From: Actinomycetospora lutea
GTDB taxonomy: Bacteria > Actinomycetota > Actinomycetes > Mycobacteriales > Pseudonocardiaceae
Reading direction: 5' to 3'
NCBI RefSeq assembly: GCF_028737205.1
Contig: NZ_JAQZAL010000021.1
Coordinates: forward strand, 62,001 to 126,000
Length of the DNA: 64,000 nucleotides
The notes beneath the pieces were generated by a model. The model was not told the origin of the DNA. It was given only the letters and a program-made list of their open reading frames with translations, and did no database searches. Within the stretch, counting starts at the first letter, position 1. Each line of letters opens with the position of its first letter. Positions 21,968-31,339 of the stretch are shown one piece after another. Made by a program: the position numbers and the translations under genes.

Positions 21968-23015
21968 GCGACCGACCTCCCCGTCCGGCCGCACCGTTCC
22001 ACGTGAAACGCGCGGCGACCGCCCCTCCGCCGAGAAGGTGCGCGAGGCCGTCAGCGACGCCGCGGCGAGTGTCGGCGCGGGCGTGGTCGGTGCCGGCGAG
22101 GTCCTCTACCCGCACGGCGGCGAGGGCCTCACGCCGATCGCGGAGGAGGCGGCGCGCGCCGCGCGGGTGCTGCACCCCGAGGACCACCGGCTGCCCCGCC
22201 CGTCGGAGCGCCGCATCATCACCGTCGCCAACCAGAAGGGCGGCGTCGGCAAGACGACCAGCACGGTGAACCTCGCCGCGGCGCTGTCCCTGCACGGCGC
22301 GCGCGTGCTCGTCGTCGACCTCGACCCGCAGGGCAACGCCAGCACCGCCCTGGGCGTCGACCACCGCAGCGGGACGCCGTCGATCTACGAGGTCCTCCTC
22401 GGCGAGATGACGATCGACGAGGCCGCCGCGGTCTGCGAGCGCTCCGACGGGCTGCTGTGCGTCCCGGCGACCATCGACCTGGCCGGCTCGGAGATCGAGC
22501 TCGTGTCGATGCTCAACCGCGAGTCGCGCCTGAAGAACGCGCTGACGACCGAGGCGCTCGACCGGCTCGACGTCGACTACGTCCTCATCGACTGCCCGCC
22601 GTCGCTGGGCCTGCTCACCCTGAACGCGATGGTCGCCGCGCCCGAGGTGCTCATCCCCATCCAGTGCGAGTACTACGCGCTGGAGGGCCTGTCGCAGCTG
22701 CTCAACAACATCGCCCTCGTGCAGTCGCACCTCAACCCGGGGCTGCACGTGTCGACGATCCTGCTGACCATGTACGACGGCCGGACCAAGCTCGCCGACC
22801 AGGTGACCTCCGAGGTGCGCAACCACTTCGGCGACGTCGTGCTCCGCACGGTGATCCCGCGCAGCGTCAAGGTCTCCGAGGCGCCCGGTTTCGGCCAGAC
22901 GGTGCTCACCTACGACCCGGGGTCCCGCGGAGCGATGAGCTACCTCGACGCCGCCCGGGAGTTCGCCGCCCGCACGATGGTGCGGCGCCAGCCGGAGGGC
23001 GAGGGAGCGCGATGA
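21960..23015 (+). CDS. parA: Chromosome partitioning ATPase ParA
   Basis: A 351-residue Walker-type ParA that moves ParB-parS complexes. The deviant Walker A is [11 protein letters not shown] near residue 92, the A' motif is [10 protein letters not shown] and Walker B is [19 protein letters not shown] 78-residue N-terminal extension precedes the ATPase. I chose the GTG at 21960, 9 nt after AGGAAGG; GTG at 21954 is the alternative. A parS site lies inside its 5' end, and it overlaps parB by four bases. Confidence 0.97.
   Translation: MTERPTSPSGRTVPRETRGDRPSAEKVREAVSDAAASVGAGVVGAGEVLYPHGGEGLTPIAEEAARAARVLHPEDHRLPRPSERRIITVANQKGGVGKTTSTVNLAAALSLHGARVLVVDLDPQGNASTALGVDHRSGTPSIYEVLLGEMTIDEAAAVCERSDGLLCVPATIDLAGSEIELVSMLNRESRLKNALTTEALDRLDVDYVLIDCPPSLGLLTLNAMVAAPEVLIPIQCEYYALEGLSQLLNNIALVQSHLNPGLHVSTILLTMYDGRTKLADQVTSEVRNHFGDVVLRTVIPRSVKVSEAPGFGQTVLTYDPGSRGAMSYLDAAREFAARTMVRRQPEGEGAR
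21996..22009. other. parS centromere site inside parA
   Basis: GTTCCACGTGAAAC matches the pattern GTTYCACGTGRAAC at all 14 positions. It lies in codons 13-17 of parA, 780 nt from the palindrome before rsmG. Confidence 0.88.
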
Positions 23016-24136
23016 GCGAGAGGACGGACACGGAGCGCAGCGGAGCTGGACCATCGAGAGTGGAGCGTCGGGGTGGTTTGGGGCGTGGCCTCGCCGCGCT
23101 GATCCCCACCGGACCCCCCGAGACCGAGGGCACCGCCGCGCCGTCGCGCCACGGCCTGGGCAACCAGGCGGCCGACGTCGTGTTCGGGTCCCGTCGCCAG
23201 GAGACGGCCGCACCGCCGGCCGAGGAGCCCGCGTCCACGGCGAACGGCGCACCGTCCGCTCCGGAGGTCTCGGGCGAGGTCGCCGGCGCGGTGTACCGCG
23301 AGGTGCGCCTGGCGGGCATCCGCCCGAACCCGCGGCAGCCGCGCACGGTGTTCGACGAGGAGGCGCTCGCCGAGCTCGAGCACTCCATCCGCGAGTTCGG
23401 GCTGCTGCAGCCGATCGTCGTCCGCGAGCTGGCCGAGCCGGAGCCGGGCGTCGACGGCGGGCCCACCCTGACCCACGAGCTGGTCATGGGCGAGCGGCGC
23501 TGGCGGGCCGCCCAGAAGGTCGGCCTCGAGCACATCCCCGCGATCGTCCGGCGCACGCCCGACGACACGCTGCTGCGCGACGCGCTGCTCGAGAACATCC
23601 ACCGCGTCCAGCTCAACCCGCTCGAGGAGGCGGCCGCCTACCAGCAGCTGCTCACCGAGTTCGACGTGACGCACGAGCAGCTCGCCGACCGGATCGGCCG
23701 CAGCCGCCCGGCGATCACCAACACGATCCGGCTGCTCCGGCTGCCCGTCGCCGTGCAGCGCCGCGTCGCCGCCGGGGTGCTCTCGGCCGGCCACGCCCGC
23801 GCCCTGCTCGGTCTGGACGACGCGGGCGCGCAGGAGGAGCTCGCGGCGCGCATCGTCGCCGAGGGCCTGTCGGTGCGCGCGGCGGAGGAGGCGGTGACCC
23901 TCGCCCGAGGTGGGCAGCCGCCCGCCAAGCGGGCGCCGGCCCGCCGGCCGATTCACGCGCCGGGGCTGCAGGACCTCGCGGAGCGGCTGTCGGACACCTT
24001 CGACACCCGGGTCAAGGTCGAGCTGGGTCAGCGCAAGGGCCGGATCGTCGTCGAGTTCGGCTCCGTGGACGATCTGGAGCGGATCGCGCGTCTGATGGGT
24101 CCGGACTCCTCCTCGGGCCCCCTACCCCAGGATTGA
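23012..24136 (+). CDS. parB: Chromosome partitioning protein ParB
   Basis: A 374-residue CTPase clamp that loads at parS and spreads. After GRGLAALIP at the N-terminus, the ParB/Spo0J CTP-binding domain shows [20 protein letters not shown] and the box II motif [20 protein letters not shown]. The helix-turn-helix follows in [20 protein letters not shown], and the C-terminal dimerisation domain ends [18 protein letters not shown]. The ATG overlaps the parA stop (ATGA). Confidence 0.98.
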   Translation: MSERTDTERSGAGPSRVERRGGLGRGLAALIPTGPPETEGTAAPSRHGLGNQAADVVFGSRRQETAAPPAEEPASTANGAPSAPEVSGEVAGAVYREVRLAGIRPNPRQPRTVFDEEALAELEHSIREFGLLQPIVVRELAEPEPGVDGGPTLTHELVMGERRWRAAQKVGLEHIPAIVRRTPDDTLLRDALLENIHRVQLNPLEEAAAYQQLLTEFDVTHEQLADRIGRSRPAITNTIRLLRLPVAVQRRVAAGVLSAGHARALLGLDDAGAQEELAARIVAEGLSVRAAEEAVTLARGGQPPAKRAPARRPIHAPGLQDLAERLSDTFDTRVKVELGQRKGRIVVEFGSVDDLERIARLMGPDSSSGPLPQD

Positions 24137-24151
24137 TCGTCCAGGCCCCCA

Positions 24152-24183
24152 GCGTCGATCTGGGAGCGCCCTGAGATCGACGC
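24152..24183 (+). terminator. parAB operon terminator
   Basis: Perfect 10-bp stem GCGTCGATCT / AGATCGACGC with a 12-nt loop, 15 nt after the parB stop. Confidence 0.7.
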
Positions 24184-24285
24184 AGAGCCGCGGCCGGCGC
24201 CCGGGTCCGACCGCGGTGGGTGATTCCGGGGGACGGTTCGTCCACTCGGGGGACCCGCGACCGGCACCGTCCGGAGCGGGAACCG

Positions 24286-24291
24286 TATCCT
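24286..24291 (+). promoter_or_regulatory. Possible -10 for the GNAT gene
   Basis: TATCCT lies 78 nt before the GTG at 24370, in the gap after the parB terminator. Confidence 0.35.
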
Positions 24292-24369
24292 CACGCGGGC
24301 AACGGTCGGGCGGACGCAACGATGCGGAGCCCGTGCCCCCATGCCGGGGAGTCGGGGAAGGCGGAACGC

Positions 24370-25035
24370 GTGTCGCGCACCTGTGTCGGGGTCACCCTCG
24401 ACAACATCGAGGAGCTGCCGAAGCAGTGCCGTCGTTGTGTCTACTGGGAGATCCCCCCACACCTGTCCGACCAGGCCGAGGAGTTCGGCACCCTCGAGCT
24501 CGAGAAGGAAGCCTGGGTCTCCGGCGTCCTCCTCGAGTGGGGTTCGTGCGGCCGGGTCGCCCACGTCGACGGCGTGCCGGCCGGGTTCGCGTTCTACGCC
24601 CCGCCGACGGTGGTGCCCCGCGCCGCGGCGTTCCCGACCGCGCCCGTGTCCCCGGACGCCGTGCTCCTGTGCGGCCTGCACGTCCTGCCCGACTTCGCCG
24701 GTGAGGGCCTCGGGCGCCTCCTGATCCAGGACGTCGTCCGCGACCTCACGCGCCGCGGGGTCAAGGCCGTCGAGTCGTTCGCCGACGACACCGAGCGCCC
24801 GCGCGCCGAGGGCCACGGCCGGACGGACCAGGACACGCCGACGTGCGTGCTCCCCGCGGCGTTCCTGCGCGCGGTCGGCTTCAAGACCGTCGCACCGCAC
24901 CCCCGGTGGCCGCGGATGCGCTACGAGCTGCGCACCGGCTTCAACTGGAAGGAGGATGTCGAGGCCGCCATCGCCCAGCTCCTGGGCTCGGTGACGATCT
25001 CGACGGCTCCGGCCGCCGCGCCGGCCCGGGCCTAG
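24370..25035 (+). CDS. GNAT family N-acetyltransferase
   Basis: A 221-residue acetyl-CoA-dependent transferase. The acetyl-CoA loop is in LHVLPDFAGEGLGRLLIQDV, preceded by AVLLCGLHVLP. The N-terminus carries a CxxC pair (KQCRRCVYWEIPP), unusual for a GNAT and conserved in the actinobacterial genes found next to parB. GNAT domains move an acetyl group to amines; the acceptor is not known. The GTG is preceded by GGGGAAGGCGGAA. It is convergent with cwlM. Confidence 0.85.
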   Translation: MSRTCVGVTLDNIEELPKQCRRCVYWEIPPHLSDQAEEFGTLELEKEAWVSGVLLEWGSCGRVAHVDGVPAGFAFYAPPTVVPRAAAFPTAPVSPDAVLLCGLHVLPDFAGEGLGRLLIQDVVRDLTRRGVKAVESFADDTERPRAEGHGRTDQDTPTCVLPAAFLRAVGFKTVAPHPRWPRMRYELRTGFNWKEDVEAAIAQLLGSVTISTAPAAAPARA

Positions 25036-25089
25036 GGTCGCGGCAAGCCGGCGAGAGGGGTCTGGCGAGAGGGGTCGGCGGCCCGGCGG

Positions 25090-26253
25090 TCAGACGCCGG
25101 CGGGCCGGTTGCTCTCGCGTTGCAGGACCTCGGCCCAAGTGAAGGTGCCGGTGGGCTTGTCGTCCTGGCCGAGCAGATAGAGCCGCTTGACCGCGACGAG
25201 GATGCCCTCGGCGACGACGTCGCGGAACCCGGGGTCGAGCAGGGCGGCGCGGTCGCGGTCGTTGGTCAAGTAGCCGATCTCGACGCGCACCGCGGGCATG
25301 CGGGTGAGCCGCAGCAGCTCCCAGGGGCGCGGGTGCACGCCGCAGTCGAGCATCCGGGTGCGGGCGAGGAGCTCGCGGTGGATGAAGCCCGCGAGGGCCT
25401 CGCCGACCGTGGAGGTGGCACCGGTGCCCGTGCCGAAGTGGAACGCGGCGAGCCCGTTGGCGGCGGGGCTGGCGTTGGCGTCGACGTGCAGCGAGAGCAC
25501 CACGTCGGCCCCCGCCGAGTTGGCGAACCCGGCGCGCTCGGCGTCGGTGGGGCAGTCGTGCGGGCCGTGGGAGAGCAGCGCCTCCATGCCGGCCGCGGCC
25601 ATCCGGCCCTCGAGGCGGCGGGCGACGTCGGCGACGATCCCGGCCTCGGTGACGGCGTCGGCGCCCTGGCCCACCGAGACGCCGCGGTCGGCGCCCCCGT
25701 GGCCGGGGTCGATGACGATGCGCTTGCCCGAGAGCCGGGGCCCGGCGCGGTGCAGGCGCTCCTGCTCGCGCAGCAGGCCCGGGCGGCCGCCGGTGACCTT
25801 GCGGCCGAGGTAGCCCAGGTGGCGCAGGGTGCGGGGGCCGCACATGCCGTCGGGGCTCATGCCGTAGTCGCGCTGGAAGCTGCGCAGGGCCTGCTCGGTC
25901 TGGCGTCCGAACACGCCGTCGGCGCGCCCGGAGTCGTACCCGAGCTCGAGGAGGCGCTCCTGCAGGGAGAACACGTCGTCCCCGGTGAGCGGCTGCTGGG
26001 TGTTGAGCAGCAGCATGCGATCGCCGAGGGCCCAGCGCGCGTCGCGCAGGGCGCGGTAGGTGGCGGGCCCGACGATGCCGTCGGTGATCAGTCCACGGTG
26101 CTGCTGGAAGATGCGCACGGCCTGCTCGAGGGCGTCGTCGAACAGGGCCGGACCAGGGCCGGCCGGCTCGAGGATGCCCATCTCCTCGAGTGCTGCCCGG
26201 ACCTCGGCGACCGGCGGGCCGGCGTCACCGCGGCTCAGCAGCTGCATGCACAT
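25090..26253 (-). CDS. cwlM: Peptidoglycan regulator/amidase CwlM
   Basis: A 387-residue protein. Two peptidoglycan-binding-1 repeats (VAEVRAALEEMGIL... VGPATYRALRDA, and VFSLQERLLELGYDSGRADG... GPRTLRHLGYLG) precede an Amidase_3 domain with the zinc motifs IDPGHGGAD and SLHVDANAS and the glutamate in VRVEIGYLTN. No signal peptide is present. In mycobacteria CwlM is a cytoplasmic, PknB-phosphorylated activator of MurA rather than a true secreted amidase, and the same is likely here. Start chosen at ATG 26253 (GGGAGCG upstream). Confidence 0.93.
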   Translation of the reverse strand: MCMQLLSRGDAGPPVAEVRAALEEMGILEPAGPGPALFDDALEQAVRIFQQHRGLITDGIVGPATYRALRDARWALGDRMLLLNTQQPLTGDDVFSLQERLLELGYDSGRADGVFGRQTEQALRSFQRDYGMSPDGMCGPRTLRHLGYLGRKVTGGRPGLLREQERLHRAGPRLSGKRIVIDPGHGGADRGVSVGQGADAVTEAGIVADVARRLEGRMAAAGMEALLSHGPHDCPTDAERAGFANSAGADVVLSLHVDANASPAANGLAAFHFGTGTGATSTVGEALAGFIHRELLARTRMLDCGVHPRPWELLRLTRMPAVRVEIGYLTNDRDRAALLDPGFRDVVAEGILVAVKRLYLLGQDDKPTGTFTWAEVLQRESNRPAGV

Positions 26254-26440
26254 CGCTCCCGATCGTCGGCGTCCGGCATCCGGACTCCAGGGGTGGTCGC
26301 GCTTCACTGGCGTCTCATTGTGCCCTGTCCGGGGCGCCGCGCCGTGAAGCGGGGCAATGTCGTTCGCGGGCCGCGGGTCACGGTTCGGGCTCGCCGAGCG
26401 GATACGCGACGGCGCCGGGCGGCCGTCCGGGGGGGACGGT

Positions 26441-26456
26441 CACCCGGCGCCGGGTG
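26441..26456. terminator. Palindrome between trxA and cwlM
   Basis: CACCCGGCGCCGGGTG is a perfect 16-bp palindrome 35 nt past the trxA stop, followed in the minus direction by a C-run. A weak terminator is likely. Confidence 0.45.
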
Positions 26457-26491
26457 CGATGGACGGTCGCCGGTCCTCCTGGGGGAGGAGA

Positions 26492-26818
26492 TCAGGCGAG
26501 CACGTCGGAGAGGTCGTCGAGCAGGACCGACTTCGGCTTGGCGCCGACGATCTGCTTGACCGGCTTGCCGCCCTGGAAGACCAGGAGGGTCGGGATCGAC
26601 ATGACCTGGTAGTCGCGCGCGGTGGCGGGGTTCTGGTCGATGTCGAGCTTGGCCACGGTCAGCTTGTCGCCGTGCTCGGCGGCGATCTCCTCGAGGACCG
26701 GCGCGACCATCTTGCACGGGCCGCACCAGGTCGCCCAGAAGTCGACGACGACGGGCTTGTCGCTGCTCAGGACCTCGTCGGCGAAGGTGGCATCGGTGAC
26801 GTTCACGGGCGCGCTCAT
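26492..26818 (-). CDS. trxA: Thioredoxin
   Basis: A 108-residue thioredoxin. The active site is WCGPC at residues 31-35, and the cis-proline is in [11 protein letters not shown]. It reduces protein disulfides using electrons from the adjacent thioredoxin reductase. The ATG has AGAGGAAAG upstream. It is 46 nt downstream of trxB and should be co-transcribed. Confidence 0.97.
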   Translation of the reverse strand: MSAPVNVTDATFADEVLSSDKPVVVDFWATWCGPCKMVAPVLEEIAAEHGDKLTVAKLDIDQNPATARDYQVMSIPTLLVFQGGKPVKQIVGAKPKSVLLDDLSDVLA

Positions 26819-26864
26819 CGCGGCTTTCCTCTCCCAGGGGACGGTGACGGGATGTCGGTGTGGA

Positions 26865-27905
26865 TCAGGACGGGGCGGGGACGGCTGCGTCGGAGGCACC
26901 GATCGAGGCGAGGCCGTCGACCTCGGCACCGTCGACGCCCGGTGTGGGCGGCGGGGCGGTGTCGCGGGTGTTGCTCGGCTGCTCGGCGAGCCAGCGCTCG
27001 GCGTCGATCGAGGCCTGGCACCCGCTGCCGGCGGCCGTGACGGCCTGGCGGTAGGTGTGGTCGACGAGGTCGCCGCAGGCGAACACGCCGGGGATGTTGG
27101 TGCCGGTACCCGGCAGCGCCACGCGGACGTAGCCCTCGTCGTCGGTCTCGACGACGTCGCGCACGAGGCCCGAGCGCGGGTCGTGGCCGACGGCGACGAA
27201 GAAGCCGGTCACGTCGAGCGTCTCCTCCTCGCCGGTGATGGTGTTGCGGACCCGCACACCCTCCACCGTCGTGTCGCCGAGGACCTCCTCCACCACCGTG
27301 TCGGTGCGGATGGTGATCTTCGGGTCCTGCCGGGCGCGCTCGAGCATGATCCCGGATGCCCGGAACTCGCTGCGCCGGTGCAGGATCGTCACCGACCGGG
27401 CGAAACGCGTGAGGAAGGTGGCCTCCTCCATCGCGGAGTCGCCGCCGCCGACCACGACGATGTCGTGGTCGCGGAAGAAGAAGCCGTCACAGGTGGCGCA
27501 GGCGCTGACGCCGCGGCCGAGCAGCTTCTCCTCGCCGGGAACGCCCAGGTAGCGGGCCTGCGCGCCCATCGCGAGGATGATGGCGCGGGCGCGGTACTCG
27601 CGGCCGTGCGCGCGCACCGACTTGACCTCGCCGGTGAGGTCGAGGGCGTCGACGTCCTCCGGGCGCAGGACCGCACCGAACCGCTCGGCCTGGCGCCGCA
27701 TGCGGTCCATCAGCTCGGGGCCCTGGATCTCGTCGGCGAAGCCGGGGTAGTTCTCGACACCCGTGGTGGTCATGAGGGCGCCGCCGAACTGGCTGCCCTC
27801 GAACACCACCACGTCGAGCTGGGCGCGCGAGGCGTAGACCGCCGCCGTGTACCCGGCCGGGCCCGAGCCCACGATGATGACGTCGTGGATGGTCTGGTCG
27901 CTCAC
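26865..27905 (-). CDS. trxB: Thioredoxin reductase
   Basis: A 346-residue FAD enzyme that passes electrons from NADPH to thioredoxin. The FAD motif is GSGPAG (13-18), the redox pair is C136-A-T-C139, the NADPH motif is [13 protein letters not shown], and the second FAD motif is [22 protein letters not shown]-terminal tail of about 30 residues (Pro/Ala/Asp-rich) is longer than usual. Together with the sigM and rsmA-like genes it repeats the mycobacterial sigM-rsmA-trxB-trxC order, a disulfide-stress unit. Confidence 0.97.
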   Translation of the reverse strand: MSDQTIHDVIIVGSGPAGYTAAVYASRAQLDVVVFEGSQFGGALMTTTGVENYPGFADEIQGPELMDRMRRQAERFGAVLRPEDVDALDLTGEVKSVRAHGREYRARAIILAMGAQARYLGVPGEEKLLGRGVSACATCDGFFFRDHDIVVVGGGDSAMEEATFLTRFARSVTILHRRSEFRASGIMLERARQDPKITIRTDTVVEEVLGDTTVEGVRVRNTITGEEETLDVTGFFVAVGHDPRSGLVRDVVETDDEGYVRVALPGTGTNIPGVFACGDLVDHTYRQAVTAAGSGCQASIDAERWLAEQPSNTRDTAPPPTPGVDGAEVDGLASIGASDAAVPAPS

Positions 27906-27954
27906 GTGGGCGTCAACGTCCCGGGGGCGCTCAGGATTCCCCGGCGCACGCCCC

Positions 27955-28587
27955 TCACCGGCCGACGAGCGTGTCGGACACGGTGAGCGGTGCCCCGGCG
28001 GCGCATCCCGGCTCGACGACCAGCACCCGGAAGCGCGCGGCCACCCCGGTGGGCAGGACGAGCAGCACGCCGGGCCGCCCGTCGACGACGACCTGGCGTG
28101 CGCCGGCCGGTCGGGCGTCCGCCGGCACCCCGTGGGCGGCCAGACAGCCGGCGAGGCGTCCGGGATCGGTGAGCGGTCCGTAGTCGGTGCGGCCCAGGCC
28201 GGCGCGCAGGGCCGACACGCCGTCGCCGCCGGCGAGCACGGGCGCGGGCGGGCCGCTGGGGGCCGCGGTCGGGGTGGGCGCCGGGCTCGCGGGTGTGGTG
28301 AGGGAGGCGACCAGCGCCGCGACCGCCGCTGCGGCCGCGACGACGGCCACCGCGGCCCCGAGGAGCACGCGCCGGGACCGGGCGGGGCGCTCGTCGCCGG
28401 CGGGCGGGGCGGCGCGCTCCGCCGCGAGCGCCCGGTCGATGTCGCCGAGCAGCCCGGCCGGCATCGCCGGGGTCTGCGCGCCGTGGGCGGCGAGGTCGGC
28501 CCGGGTGCGCGCCAGGGCGGCGGCGACGGCGGGGTCGTCGGGATCCGGCGGGTCGGCGTGGTCGGGCCGGCGGTCGTCGTCGGTCAC
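27955..28587 (-). CDS. Probable anti-sigma factor for SigM (RsmA-like)
   Basis: A 210-residue protein. Residues 1-70 are an acidic cytoplasmic part with the helix [19 protein letters not shown], one membrane segment follows (about 75-98, [20 protein letters not shown]), and the rest is an outer domain with two cysteines. No HxxxCxxC zinc motif is present. The GTG overlaps the sigM stop (GTGA) and is preceded by GGGGAGGAGGACC. Position, topology and coupling match RsmA of mycobacteria, which holds SigM inactive. Sequence similarity alone is weak. Confidence 0.75.
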   Translation of the reverse strand: MTDDDRRPDHADPPDPDDPAVAAALARTRADLAAHGAQTPAMPAGLLGDIDRALAAERAAPPAGDERPARSRRVLLGAAVAVVAAAAAVAALVASLTTPASPAPTPTAAPSGPPAPVLAGGDGVSALRAGLGRTDYGPLTDPGRLAGCLAAHGVPADARPAGARQVVVDGRPGVLLVLPTGVAARFRVLVVEPGCAAGAPLTVSDTLVGR

Positions 28588-29222
28588 GGTCCTCCTCCCC
28601 TCCGGGTCCGTCCGCTCGGTCCGCTCGTGGATTGGACGCCGCCGGGGTCCCCGGCGTTCCCCCCGGTCTCGTCGCGGGGCCGCAGGTGGCCGAGCACCCC
28701 GGCCAGGCGGCCCCGGGCGCGGGCGCACCGGCTCTTGATGGTGCCCTCCCGCACGCCGAGGATCGCGGCGGTCTCGCTGATCGAGAACCCGTGCACGTCG
28801 ACGAGCACCACGGCGAGCCGCTGGCCGTCGGGGAGCGTGGCGAGGGCGTCGGCGACAGTCAGGCGGGTGAGGTGGTCGTCGATCCCGTCGCGCGGGACGG
28901 GCAGGTCGTGACCGGCGAGCGGCTCGACGGCGTGGGTGCGCCGGCGCCGGATGCGGTCGAGGCAGGCGTTCACGGTGATGCGGTGCAGCCACGTCGACAC
29001 CTCGGACTCCCCGCGGTAGCGGTGCGCGCCGCGCAGGGCGGACACGAAGGTCTCCTGGACGGCGTCGGCGGCGTCCTCGCGGTGGTCGAGCGTGCGGAAC
29101 GCCAGCAGCCACAGCCGCTCGGCGTAGCGGCGCACGAGCTCGTCGAACGCGCCGGCCTGGCCCGCCACGTGCGCCGCGAGCAGCTCGCGGTCGCTGCGCG
29201 GGTCGGGCGGCGCGTCGGGCAC
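28584..29222 (-). CDS. sigM: ECF RNA polymerase sigma factor SigM
   Basis: A 212-residue sigma-70 factor of the ECF group with regions 2 and 4 only. Region 2 shows FDELVRRYAERLWLLAFR and DAADAVQETFVSALRG, region 4 shows LPDGQRLAVVLVDVHGFS and the helix-turn-helix ISETAAILGVREGTIKSRCA. A 30-residue Gly/Arg-rich tail follows. In mycobacteria SigM lies at this place, between murJ and trxB, and controls surface and secretion genes. The GTG start overlaps no upstream gene. Confidence 0.92.
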   Translation of the reverse strand: MPDAPPDPRSDRELLAAHVAGQAGAFDELVRRYAERLWLLAFRTLDHREDAADAVQETFVSALRGAHRYRGESEVSTWLHRITVNACLDRIRRRRTHAVEPLAGHDLPVPRDGIDDHLTRLTVADALATLPDGQRLAVVLVDVHGFSISETAAILGVREGTIKSRCARARGRLAGVLGHLRPRDETGGNAGDPGGVQSTSGPSGRTRRGGGP

Positions 29223-29278
29223 GCCGCGGGACGCTAGTGCGCGGTGTCCCGCCGCCGTGGCCGTTCGGGAAAGCTGGT

Positions 29279-31240
29279 CTAGGGACCCGCGCGCTCGATC
29301 GTCACGTCGGCGAGCTCGCTGAGGTACCGGTCGTCATCGTCCTGGCCCAGCGCCGTGATCCAGATGAGCAGGTTGCCCGTCGGCGGCGCCGCCTGCAGGG
29401 GGATCCGCAGCTCGTCGCCCTCGACGGTCCCGGTGCCCAGGAGCTGGGTCTGCGCGACGGGAACGTCGGCGGCGGGCGCGGACCGGATCTCGATGCGCGT
29501 GCCGGGGCTCGGCGAGCGGACCGTCACCGCCGACACCGCCGAGGGCGCCGTGAAGGTGGTCATCATCCCGATGCCGGGCTTGAGCGCGGGGAGCTGCTGG
29601 CGGTACTGCGAGGTGGACCAGGTGGTCGACGGGTCGTTGTCCGCCGCGCGGTTGATGCGCGTCGGGTTGTCGGGGCTGCCGGCCGGGCTGTACACGGCGA
29701 CGCTCGAGAGCTGCACCGGACCGCCCGGGGCCGGCGCGGGCGCCGGGGCGGGCGCGGGTGCCGGGGCCGGGGTGCCGGGCGGCGGGGCGGCCGCCGAGGG
29801 CTCGGGCGGGATGACGACGACCGGCGGGGCCGAGGTTCCGCCGCCCGCGACCACCGAGACGACCTGGTAGGTCACGAACCCGAGGATCGCCAGGGTGGCG
29901 ATCACGAGCGCGGTGACGCCGAGCCGGAGCTTGCGCCGGCGGGAGGGATCGGGGCCCGGTTCCGGGACGGCATCGTCGTGCCAGACCTCGGTGGGGTCGT
30001 CGGCGTCGATCGTCTGGCCGTTCTCGAGCACCGGCAGCAGCACGCCGTCGTCCTCGAGGCCCTCCCGCATCTGGGTCACGAGGCGGTGGACGGCGGCGGC
30101 GGTCCGGATGCCGCCGTCCTCGTCGAGGGTGCGGTCGACCAGCGCCGCGAGCTCGGTCGGCAGGTCGGGACGCAGCTGGCGCGCCGACACCGGCGCGCCG
30201 TCGGGGCCGTGCGGCGCGGGCCGCAGGCCGGCCGGGGTCCGGGCGCCCTCGCTGCCGGGCCACCGCGCCGTGAGCAGCAGGTAGAGCAGGGCGCCGAGAC
30301 CGTGCACGTCGTCGGCGTTCGAGGCGTCGCCGCGCGGCATCGGGAACGCGAGGCGGGTGGCCGCGCGGGCGCTGACCCGCACCCGCTGCGGGTGGTCGAG
30401 CCCGAGGACGAGCCCGGAGCGGTGCGCCGCGGCCACCGCGTCGGCCAGCGGCTCGATGACGCGCAGGGCGGCGCTGGGGCGCAGCGGGCCGTCGGCCACG
30501 AGCTCGGCGAGGTCGCGGCCCGGCGTCCAGTCGGCGACCGCGGCGCCCAGCACCCCGGGCGGGAGCGGGCTGCCGCCGGGCCGGACGACGTCGAGGATGC
30601 GGGCGGCGTGCGGGTGCTCGAAGTGCGCCGACCGGGTGGCGCGCGACAGGGCCGCGGAGGCGCGCGCGTCGCCCTGCCAGGGGCCGACGAGCAGCGTGAT
30701 CGCGACGTCGCGCTCGAGCATCACGTCGCGCGCCTTCCACAGGGTGGCGTCGGCGCTGCGGTCGCGGCCCACCTCGGCGACGAGGCGGTAGCGGTCGGCC
30801 AGCAGGGTGCCGGGCATGAGCTGTCCGGCGGCGGGCAGCGGGCCGGACGACGGGCCGGGGCGCACCGGTCCGCCCGGGCCGGCGGGTCCGCGCCCGGGCC
30901 GGCGGGGCGGCACGGGGAAGGAGCCCGACGGCGGGCCCGGCGGTCCGCCGGGGCCCGGTCCCTGCGCGGCGGGGCCGCGCGGTGCGCGCCCGGCGCCTCC
31001 GCCGGAGCCGTTGGGGGGCGGGGTCGCGGTGCCGGTCGTGCCGTTCGCCCCGCTCTCGGGCGCGCCGGCGGCCGCCTCGGCGCGGGAGACGTGCATGGTC
31101 GGTCCGTCGATGCCCACGCCGGTGCGGCGCGGCGCGCGCGACTCGTGCCCGTTCGGCTCCTGCCGGACGGCCTCGGTCTCCTCGGACGAGGGGCCCGTGG
31201 GCGTGCGCTCCCCCGACGGTTCGCCGGCCACCTCCCTCAC
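29279..31240 (-). CDS. Pseudokinase-like membrane protein with C-terminal outer domain
   Basis: A 653-residue protein. Residues 1-145 are Pro/Gly-rich. A kinase fold runs from 150 (DRYRLVAEVG) to about 400, but the VAIK lysine is replaced (DVAITLL), the HRD motif is lost (LVLGLDHPQR) and no DFG is seen, so it should be inactive. One membrane helix (about 455-480) and an Ala/Pro stalk lead to an outer beta domain starting VQLSSVAVYSP, with the look of a sugar-binding module. In M. tuberculosis these parts are fused to MurJ (MviN), where the phosphorylated pseudokinase recruits FhaA. Here they form a separate gene 99 nt after murJ. GTG 31231 is an alternative start. Confidence 0.85.
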   Translation of the reverse strand: MREVAGEPSGERTPTGPSSEETEAVRQEPNGHESRAPRRTGVGIDGPTMHVSRAEAAAGAPESGANGTTGTATPPPNGSGGGAGRAPRGPAAQGPGPGGPPGPPSGSFPVPPRRPGRGPAGPGGPVRPGPSSGPLPAAGQLMPGTLLADRYRLVAEVGRDRSADATLWKARDVMLERDVAITLLVGPWQGDARASAALSRATRSAHFEHPHAARILDVVRPGGSPLPPGVLGAAVADWTPGRDLAELVADGPLRPSAALRVIEPLADAVAAAHRSGLVLGLDHPQRVRVSARAATRLAFPMPRGDASNADDVHGLGALLYLLLTARWPGSEGARTPAGLRPAPHGPDGAPVSARQLRPDLPTELAALVDRTLDEDGGIRTAAAVHRLVTQMREGLEDDGVLLPVLENGQTIDADDPTEVWHDDAVPEPGPDPSRRRKLRLGVTALVIATLAILGFVTYQVVSVVAGGGTSAPPVVVIPPEPSAAAPPPGTPAPAPAPAPAPAPAPGGPVQLSSVAVYSPAGSPDNPTRINRAADNDPSTTWSTSQYRQQLPALKPGIGMMTTFTAPSAVSAVTVRSPSPGTRIEIRSAPAADVPVAQTQLLGTGTVEGDELRIPLQAAPPTGNLLIWITALGQDDDDRYLSELADVTIERAGP

Positions 31241-31339
31241 CTCCCCCTCGACGTCGCGAGCCTACGGGACCACCGGTCCGCCTCGGGGGACGCCGGGCCC
31301 GCCGTCGGGGTTGCCCGATGACACCCGCGTGGACCAACG